In this document: positions 57,997-64,000 of the stretch, piece after piece | Layout: every line of letters starts with the position of its first letter | How positions within the stretch are numbered: position 1 is the stretch's first letter | Assembly: GCF_003318255.1 (NCBI RefSeq) | Contig: NZ_QOCF01000018.1 | Coordinates: 124,001-188,000, forward strand | DNA length: 64,000 nt | Direction of reading: 5' to 3' | DNA from: Ruegeria sp. A3M17 | GTDB taxonomy: Bacteria; Pseudomonadota; Alphaproteobacteria; Rhodobacterales; Rhodobacteraceae | The notes under the pieces: model-generated | The model's input: the letters and a program-made list of their open reading frames with translations, nothing else | What the model was told of the DNA's origin: nothing | Database searches by the model: none | Made by a program: the position numbers and the translations under genes

Positions 57997-59486
57997 GATC
58001 GGTCCTCCTGCGCCAGACGTTTGAACAGGCAGACAACAAGAATTGGCACGATAAACACGAAGGCAATGGCTGACAGCGCTATGATGGACCGAACCAGAGA
58101 GATATCGCCCACCAGAATCATCGCCATCCCTAGCGCGCCAAGGATAACACCCCAGATCGTACGAATTCGGGGGGAGGGGTTGTCGTCGCCTCCGGTCCCT
58201 ATCATCGCAAGGGTGAACCCGGCGCTGACAACGCTGGTGACCACGAACAGGAACGCGGCCAGGATTGTTGCTATTCTTGTGATGCCGTCCAGCGGGAACC
58301 GCTCAAGCAATGCAAATGTGGTTGCGTCGAGGTTCTCTGCATTGACGGCTGATAAGGCTCCGTCCTGACGCAAAGCATCGAAAAAACCCAAGCCGCCAAA
58401 AACGCCGAACCACAGGATAGAGAACAGTGTGGGGGTAACGACGACTCCGATCAGAAATTCTCGGATCGTGCGTCCGCGGGAAATCCGGGCGATGAAAATG
58501 CCCACGAAGGGTGACCAAGCCAGCCACCAGATCATATAGTTCAGTGTCCAGCCGTGAAACCAGTTGACCAAGAGGTCGTCGAAGAACTCAGCCGTAGAGA
58601 ACCCTGCAGGCAGGACACCGAACAGATAGCGTCCGAATCCGGAAACGATGCCGTCCATCAGATAGGAGGTTGGGCCCAGCACCAGAAGATAGACCATCAT
58701 CCCAATGGCGATCAGCATTGCTGCGTTGGACAGCAGGGCCATTCCGTCGCCCAGATCGCGACGCAACGGTATGATGAACGCAATACAAAGCGCGGCAAAA
58801 ACGGGCAGCGTCAGCACGCCTGGAGTTTCTATACCCAACAGGCCTGCCAATCCGGTTTGGATCTGAAATACCCCCATCGCCATTGAGCCCGCCAAACCGA
58901 CGGCAATTGCGACGATCGAGAGTAGATCGAAAATCCACCCCAGCGCCTTTGTCCACCCTGCTTCGCCAAGTGCGTCGGTGACTGGGGCACTCAACAACAA
59001 AGTGCGATTTCGGCGATAGGCAAAATAGGCGATGACCAATCCGACGATTCCGTAAATCGCCCAGGCGTGGAACCCCCAGTTCAAGTAGGTCACGAACATC
59101 GCATAACTGGCCGCTTCGGCATCGCTACTGTACTGGCGCAGCACTTCGTAATGGGTCAGGGGTTCTGCCGCCCCATAGAACAGCAGCCCGACACCCATCC
59201 CGGCAGCAAATAACATTGCGATCCAGGCGGTTGTTGAAAATTCGGGCTCGGCTGTGTCGGGGCCAAGGCGGATATTTCCGAACTTTGACAGGGCCAAGTA
59301 GAGGACCACAAACAAAAGCCCGCTGACTTCAAGCATGATGAACCAGCCGCGGCTGTTGAATTGCGTCTCAACCGCTGATGCAGCAATGCGACCCAGGCCT
59401 TGCGGGTCAGCAATGCCCCAGATTGCGATGGCCGCACTGAGGGCTAGAGCGATCACAAGCATCGGACTGGGTGATTTGCCGTCCAC
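57993..59486 (-). CDS. BCCT family transporter (betaine/carnitine/choline or DMSP type)
   Basis: Inner-membrane carrier of 497 residues with about 12 helices. The BCCT signature is clear: FAAGMGVGLLFYGAAEPLTHY near residue 93, NWGFHAWAIYGIVGLVIAYFAYRR near residue 135, and GWTLNYMIWWLAWSPFVGIFIARISRGRTIREFLIGVV near residue 313 with the conserved Trp-rich substrate box. The short C-terminal tail argues against strong osmosensing. The substrate could be glycine betaine, choline or DMSP. The start is GTG 59486. The downstream microprotein gene overlaps its stop. Confidence 0.9.
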   Translation of the reverse strand: MDGKSPSPMLVIALALSAAIAIWGIADPQGLGRIAASAVETQFNSRGWFIMLEVSGLLFVVLYLALSKFGNIRLGPDTAEPEFSTTAWIAMLFAAGMGVGLLFYGAAEPLTHYEVLRQYSSDAEAASYAMFVTYLNWGFHAWAIYGIVGLVIAYFAYRRNRTLLLSAPVTDALGEAGWTKALGWIFDLLSIVAIAVGLAGSMAMGVFQIQTGLAGLLGIETPGVLTLPVFAALCIAFIIPLRRDLGDGMALLSNAAMLIAIGMMVYLLVLGPTSYLMDGIVSGFGRYLFGVLPAGFSTAEFFDDLLVNWFHGWTLNYMIWWLAWSPFVGIFIARISRGRTIREFLIGVVVTPTLFSILWFGVFGGLGFFDALRQDGALSAVNAENLDATTFALLERFPLDGITRIATILAAFLFVVTSVVSAGFTLAMIGTGGDDNPSPRIRTIWGVILGALGMAMILVGDISLVRSIIALSAIAFVFIVPILVVCLFKRLAQEDRS

Positions 59487-59874
59487 TGTCCAGAACCCTT
59501 CCTCGCAAATTCATGAAACACCGTGTCGTTGGGCCAAGCCTAGATTGCAAAATCTCAAATTTCAAAGTGTTTTTGCATGTTTAGCTGGCACGGTTGTTCA
59601 TGATCCGGCCCAGTGATGCCGATCTGTGCGAAACCGCCCCGTTAAAGGGGAAACTTTCGGAAATCTCCTCACATCTGCGGATCGGGGCCTTCATACCCCG
59701 CGCAGGGGTTGACAAGCGGAGTGTCTGAATGAAACGTCAAAGGTGTTGGGAGACTTTTAAATTTCAGATGCTTGGCCCGTTGCAAGACGGGTTCGCTTGC
59801 CGTACCGGCAAGGTCCCTGGATGGGGGCCGCTGAACTGTCTCTCATCCACAATAAGAGTTGGGAGTTCTCAAAA
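59487..59874. other. Divergent region between the BCCT gene and the TRAP transporter
   Basis: About 390 bases without a gene. It holds an AT-rich inverted repeat TGCAAAA/TTTTGCA at 59546-59577 with 18 bases between the arms, a CCCC-GTTAAA-GGGG hairpin near 59637-59651 and TTGACA at 59709 that may be a -35 box for the TRAP operon, though no good -10 box follows. Confidence 0.4.
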
Positions 59875-60843
59875 ATGAAAAATAGCAGCAAGCTTAGCCT
59901 GGGCGCGGTCGTAACCGCAGCTCTTATGGCTCCGGCCGCTTATGCAGAAGAGTTTATCACCATTGGTACCGGCGGTGTGACCGGCGTGTACTATCCGACT
60001 GGTGGCGCGATCTGCCGTCTGGTGAACAAAGGCCGTAAAGAGCACGGCGTGCGTTGCTCGGTCGAGTCGACCGGTGGTTCGGTCTATAACATCAACACCA
60101 TTCGCGAAGGCGAGCTGGAGTTTGGTGTCGCTCAGTCCGACTGGCAGTACCACGCATATAACGGCAGCTCGAAATTCGAAGAGGCTGGCCCCTTTGAAAA
60201 CCTGCGGGCCGTCTTCTCGGTTCACCCCGAGCCGTTCACCGTTGTGGCCCGTGCCGATTCCGGGATCACCAACTTCGAAGATCTGAAGGGCAAGCGCGTC
60301 AACATCGGCAACCCCGGTTCCGGTCAGCGCGGCACCATGGAAGTTCTGCTGGGCGAAATGGGCTGGACCACGGATGATTTCGAACTGGCGACCGAGCTCA
60401 AGGCGGCTGAACAGTCGGCAGCCCTGTGTGACAACCAGATCGACGCGATGGTCTACACCGTTGGTCACCCGTCGGGTTCGATCCAAGAGGCGACCACAGC
60501 ATGTGACTCGGTTCTGGTAAACGTAAGCGGCGGTGCCGTTGACAAGCTGGTCGGCGACAACTCGTTCTACCGTACCGCAACCATCCCCGGTGGCATGTAC
60601 CGCGGTTCGGACGGTGACACCGCAACCTTTGGTGTTGGCGCGACTTTCGTGACCTCGGCAGACGTGTCGGATGACGCTGTGTACGCGGTAGTCAGCTCGG
60701 TCTTCGAAAACTTCGATGACTTCAAAAAGCTGCACCCGGCATTTGCCAACCTCAAGCCCGAAGAGATGATTGCAGATGGCCTGTCGGCTCCGCTGCATCC
60801 GGGCGCCGAGAAGTACTACAAAGAAAAAGGCTGGATTCAGTAA
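59875..60843 (+). CDS. TAXI-family TRAP transporter substrate-binding protein
   Basis: Periplasmic binding protein of 322 residues with a signal peptide (cleavage after AYA near residue 24). TAXI-family features are [24 protein letters not shown] right after cleavage, [34 protein letters not shown] near residue 63, and a [17 protein letters not shown] segment near residue 143. The ligand of this family is often unknown; some bind glutamate or alpha-ketoglutarate. GGAG precedes ATG 59875. It is followed after about 100 bases by the membrane subunit. Confidence 0.92.
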   Translation: MKNSSKLSLGAVVTAALMAPAAYAEEFITIGTGGVTGVYYPTGGAICRLVNKGRKEHGVRCSVESTGGSVYNINTIREGELEFGVAQSDWQYHAYNGSSKFEEAGPFENLRAVFSVHPEPFTVVARADSGITNFEDLKGKRVNIGNPGSGQRGTMEVLLGEMGWTTDDFELATELKAAEQSAALCDNQIDAMVYTVGHPSGSIQEATTACDSVLVNVSGGAVDKLVGDNSFYRTATIPGGMYRGSDGDTATFGVGATFVTSADVSDDAVYAVVSSVFENFDDFKKLHPAFANLKPEEMIADGLSAPLHPGAEKYYKEKGWIQ

Positions 60844-60945
60844 GCCAGACCTAAAGCGGGGTGCCCAACGGGCGCCCTGCGACCCAAACCCGAACAAATC
60901 GGGTGGATCAGAAGGTCAAAAATGGCCGCGACGGGGAGACAATTC

Positions 60946-63555
60946 ATGAGTTCCGACACACAATCCAATCGTCCGCTATCCGAAGAAGAGCTACAGGATC
61001 TTGTGGCCTCATCCGATGCGGGTGGACGTAATCCGGTCGGTAATGTCGGGATATTCCTGGCCGTTGTGGCCGCAATCTGGTCGATCTTTCAGGTCGTTCT
61101 GGCCTCACCGCTGGCGAACTATGTTCTGCCCGGCAGCGTTGTGAACAACGCGCGGCAGTTTCACCTGGCCTTTGCGTTGTTTCTGGCCTTTGCGGCCTAT
61201 CCGGCGCTGAAATCCAGCCCGCGCAACTATATCCCGGTTCAGGATTGGATCATGGGGATGCTGGGCGCGTTTGTCGCGCTGTATGGCTATTTCTTTTACA
61301 ACAAGATCGTCGATGCAGGTGGTCTTGCAGATAACACCGACAAATGGGTCGCTCTGGTTGGTCTGCTGTTGTTGTTCGAGGCCGCGCGTCGTGCGCTTGG
61401 CCCCGCAATGGCGATCATCGCGACGATCTTTCTGGTGTATGTGTTTTTCGGATCCTCTGACTGGGTTCCCGAGGTTATTCGCTGGAAAGGCGCAAGCCTG
61501 AAAAAGGCGATGAGCCATATGTGGATCACCTCCGAAGGCGTGTTTGGTATCGCGCTTGGGGTTTCGACCAAATTCGTCTTCCTGTTCGTGCTGTTCGGGG
61601 CCTTGCTGGATAAGGCCGGGGCAGGGAACTACTTTATCAAGATGGCTTTCGGTGCCTTGGGGCACCTGCGCGGTGGCCCAGCCAAAGCCGCTGTTGTCGG
61701 TTCGGCCGCGACCGGCCTGATCTCGGGTTCTTCCATCGCCAACGTTGTGACCACCGGTACATTCACCATCCCGCTGATGAAGCGTGTTGGGTTCAGCAGC
61801 GAACAAGCCGGCTCGGTTGAGGTCGCCTCATCCGTAAACGGGCAGATCATGCCACCTGTGATGGGGGCTGCTGCCTTCCTGATGGTCGAATATGTGGGCA
61901 TCTCATATGTCGAGGTGATCACGCATGCGTTCCTGCCTGCGGCGATTTCCTACATCGCGCTTGTCTATATCGTGCACCTTGAGGCCGTGAAGCGGAACAT
62001 GCCCACGCTGGGCGACCGCGACGTAAAACTGGCGCGCACGGTTGTCGGAATGTTGTCCTTTTTCCTGGTCTTTGCCGGGCTGTGCTACGGTTCTCAGTTC
62101 CCAGTCGAAGCCGTGACAAGCTGGGTGCCGTCATCGGCCGGGCTGGTCCTCAGCCTGATCATCTGTGCCATCTATGTGGCGCTGCTGTATCTGGCTGCTC
62201 AGGTACCGGATCTTGAGCCGGATGATCCAAACGCCAAAGAAGTGACCCTGCCGGTCATTGCCGATATCTACAAGGCTGGGCTGCATTATCTGTTGCCGAT
62301 CATCGTGCTGGTCTACTTCCTGATGATCGAGCAGAAGTCACCGGGTCTGTCTGCCTTCTGGGCCACGACGCTGTTGTTCGTGATCCTGCTGACGCAGAAG
62401 CCGCTCAAGGCGATTTTCCGCGGGCAAAGCAACGTCTACAACACGTTCATTGATGGTGTTGCTGATCTTTGGCAGGGCATGATCGACGGCGCGCGGAACA
62501 TGATTGGTATCGCGCTGGCAACGGCAACAGCGGGCGTCATCGTTGGCACTGTGACCCTGACAGGTGTCGGGCAAGTGATGGCAGACCTGGTTGAGTTCCT
62601 GTCAGGCGGCAACCTGATCCTGATGCTGATTATGGTCGGCCTGCTGAGCCTGATCCTGGGCATGGGCCTACCGACCACCGCAAACTATATTGTGGTCAGT
62701 TCGCTGATGGCTGGTGTGGTTGTTGAGCTGGGTGCGCAAAGCGGACTTATCGTTCCCTTGATCGCGGTGCACCTGTTCGTCTTTTACTTTGGGATCATGG
62801 CAGACGTGACCCCGCCGGTTGGATTGGCGAGCTTTGCGGCCGCCGCAGTATCCGGTGGTGACGCTATCAAGACCGGTTTCATTGCGTTCTTTTACAGCCT
62901 GCGCACCGTAGCCTTGCCGTTCGTGTTCATCTTCAACACGGACCTGCTGCTGATCGACGTGACGTGGGTCGAGGGGATAACGGTGGCGATATTTGCGACA
63001 ATCGCCATCCTCGTCTTCACGGCCGGGACAATGGGGTACTTCCTGACCCGCAGCCGCATCTATGAAAGCATCGCGCTGATCCTGGTGGCATTCGCGCTGT
63101 TTAGGCCCGACTTCTTCATGAACCGCATCGCGCCGCCGTTTACCTCGGTCGAGCCTGCTGCATTCGTGGAAACTATCGGAGAGACCCCTCCGGGCACCGA
63201 GGTGCGCATGGTCATCAGTGGGCCAGACTTTGACACGCTTGAGATGACGGACACTACGGTTGTTGTGCCCGTTGGCAGTGAAGAAGGTGGGCAAGGGCGT
63301 GTCGACGCGATGGGTCTGCTGCTGCTTGAAGAAGACGGGTTGGTCAAGCTGGAGGAGCCGCTGTTCGGAACTCCGGTCGCGGATGATCTGGATATCTTCG
63401 ATTACTACGGAGATGAGGCCGTCCGTCTGACCTCGGTCAGCTTGCCAGCCAGCCAGCCACCGAAACAGTTGATCTACATTCCGGCAATGCTCTTGCTGGG
63501 ACTGATCGCTTTCCTTCAGCGCGGCCGCGCCGCCAGACAAGAGGTGACCGCATGA
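60946..63555 (+). CDS. TRAP transporter fused permease (DctQM) with C-terminal DUF3394
   Basis: Inner-membrane sodium-driven permease of 869 residues in which the small and large TRAP subunits are fused. About 45 N-terminal residues are cytosolic; the small-subunit-like helices run to about 150, and the DctM-like part from about 165 to 690 includes SAATGLISGSSIANVVTTGTFTIPLMKRVG and LGMGLPTTANYIVVSSLMAG. The C-terminal 170 residues match DUF3394, which is typical of TAXI-type permeases and ends in one more helix. ATG 60946 has GGGAG upstream; ATG 60922 is possible. It overlaps the stress protein gene by ATGA. Confidence 0.92.
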   Translation: MSSDTQSNRPLSEEELQDLVASSDAGGRNPVGNVGIFLAVVAAIWSIFQVVLASPLANYVLPGSVVNNARQFHLAFALFLAFAAYPALKSSPRNYIPVQDWIMGMLGAFVALYGYFFYNKIVDAGGLADNTDKWVALVGLLLLFEAARRALGPAMAIIATIFLVYVFFGSSDWVPEVIRWKGASLKKAMSHMWITSEGVFGIALGVSTKFVFLFVLFGALLDKAGAGNYFIKMAFGALGHLRGGPAKAAVVGSAATGLISGSSIANVVTTGTFTIPLMKRVGFSSEQAGSVEVASSVNGQIMPPVMGAAAFLMVEYVGISYVEVITHAFLPAAISYIALVYIVHLEAVKRNMPTLGDRDVKLARTVVGMLSFFLVFAGLCYGSQFPVEAVTSWVPSSAGLVLSLIICAIYVALLYLAAQVPDLEPDDPNAKEVTLPVIADIYKAGLHYLLPIIVLVYFLMIEQKSPGLSAFWATTLLFVILLTQKPLKAIFRGQSNVYNTFIDGVADLWQGMIDGARNMIGIALATATAGVIVGTVTLTGVGQVMADLVEFLSGGNLILMLIMVGLLSLILGMGLPTTANYIVVSSLMAGVVVELGAQSGLIVPLIAVHLFVFYFGIMADVTPPVGLASFAAAAVSGGDAIKTGFIAFFYSLRTVALPFVFIFNTDLLLIDVTWVEGITVAIFATIAILVFTAGTMGYFLTRSRIYESIALILVAFALFRPDFFMNRIAPPFTSVEPAAFVETIGETPPGTEVRMVISGPDFDTLEMTDTTVVVPVGSEEGGQGRVDAMGLLLLEEDGLVKLEEPLFGTPVADDLDIFDYYGDEAVRLTSVSLPASQPPKQLIYIPAMLLLGLIAFLQRGRAARQEVTA

Positions 63556-63983
63556 CAAACGCTGTTCTCTGTGCCGTCGATATCAGCAACGGCGATCTTG
63601 ATACGCATGTCCTGAAGGAAGCTGCGAAGCTGGCCGATCAGGAAGGTGCGCAACTGGATGTGGTAACAGTTCTGCCGGATTTCGGAGAAAGCTGGGTGTC
63701 TGGCTTTTTCGAAAGCGATTTTCACGACAAGGCGCTGGAAGAGGCACATACCAAACTGGCCGAGATGTGTGTGTCCACACTGGGGGCGGATCGGAATGAA
63801 AAGATCCGCCATGTGGTCGCGACGGGTACTGCCTATCAGGAAATCCTGAAAACTGCGGACAGTGCTGGTAGCGATCTGATCGTGATCGGTGCCCACAAAC
63901 CCGACTTGAAAGACTATCTGCTGGGCCCGAATGCTGCACGGGTGGTGCGGCATTCAGACGTCTCTGTCTACGTGGTGCGCTAA
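63552..63983 (+). CDS. Universal stress protein associated with the TRAP transporter (TeaD-like)
   Basis: UspA-domain cytosolic protein of 143 residues. It begins AVLCAVDISNGD and ends with the nucleotide-binding segment IVIGAHKPDLKDYLLGPNAARVVRHSDVSVYVVR, whose Gly pattern is that of ATP-binding UspA proteins. In Halomonas the similar protein TeaD tunes the TeaABC ectoine TRAP transporter, so this gene probably regulates the transporter encoded just before it; that role is inferred from position and family. It is coupled to the permease gene (ATGA). Confidence 0.9.
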   Translation: MTNAVLCAVDISNGDLDTHVLKEAAKLADQEGAQLDVVTVLPDFGESWVSGFFESDFHDKALEEAHTKLAEMCVSTLGADRNEKIRHVVATGTAYQEILKTADSAGSDLIVIGAHKPDLKDYLLGPNAARVVRHSDVSVYVVR

Positions 63984-64000
63984 GAAGACCGGGCGGATCA

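Overview
The window is a contiguous piece of chromosome from an alphaproteobacterium, most likely a marine Rhodobacteraceae member (Roseobacter group, Ruegeria-like). This is inferred from gene content and synteny: a B12-dependent ribonucleotide reductase, a GTTC-N7-GTTC type SOS box in front of lexA, a Hint-domain protein, a TAXI-type TRAP transporter with a universal stress protein, a DmdB-like acyl-CoA ligase, and the neighbourhood ppiD-trpE / trpGDC-moaC-moeA-lexA / comEC / gltX / gltA. Genes are dense, mostly GC-rich, and often overlap by ATGA or GTGA. I see no insertion sequence, prophage, integrase or CRISPR array.

Layout. 1-2900: end of zwf, then pgl and pgi (hexose phosphate metabolism). 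3085-4704: a DmdB-like CoA ligase. 4725-5003: two identical tRNA-Asn genes, each with its own promoter. 5081-8642: MBL hydrolase, an orphan EnvZ-type histidine kinase, then an AT-richer stretch with two tiny membrane proteins and two terminators, ending at a CAT-anticodon tRNA. 8826-12820: purM-purN, rnd, a lipoprotein and sufE. 12824-15458: a DUF1638 protein, a Hint protein and a methyltransferase corrinoid protein. 15758-21815: radical SAM protein, gltA, gltX, comEC. 21812-31836: SOS-controlled lexA, moeA-moaC-trpC-trpD-trpG as one overlapping unit, a divergent polysaccharide deacetylase, trpE and ppiD. 31921-36904: aminotransferase, gpt, fabI, pdxH, a double cold-shock protein, a DUF192 protein, tRNA-Pro and a lipoprotein. 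37439-41059: nrdJ, with long noncoding flanks that contain hairpins. 41604-46000: EF-hand protein, MttB-family methyltransferase with a 30-codon ORF in front, outer-membrane barrel, aminotransferase, MmcQ/YjbR protein. 46197-50007: cysS-cimA-squalene/phytoene-synthase-like unit. 50008-57425: YceI, MarR, MFS, a DNA glycosylase/esterase/acetyltransferase/monooxygenase unit, VOC protein, pseudouridine synthase, HNH endonuclease, dsbB and a DedA/YqaA protein. 57572-64000: tRNA-Leu, a BCCT carrier translationally coupled to a 30-residue membrane peptide, and a TAXI-TRAP transporter with a universal stress protein.

Connections. Cobalamin recurs: NrdJ uses adenosylcobalamin, and the corrinoid protein, DUF1638 protein and MttB-like protein look like parts of a methyl-transfer system although they are split over about 28 kb. 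The BCCT carrier, DmdB-like ligase and MttB-like enzyme suggest use of methylated osmolytes (betaines, DMSP), which is inference. The least described elements are the BCCT-coupled microprotein (57904-57996), the Arg-rich short ORF before the MttB-like gene (43492-43584), and the structured noncoding segments on both sides of nrdJ.
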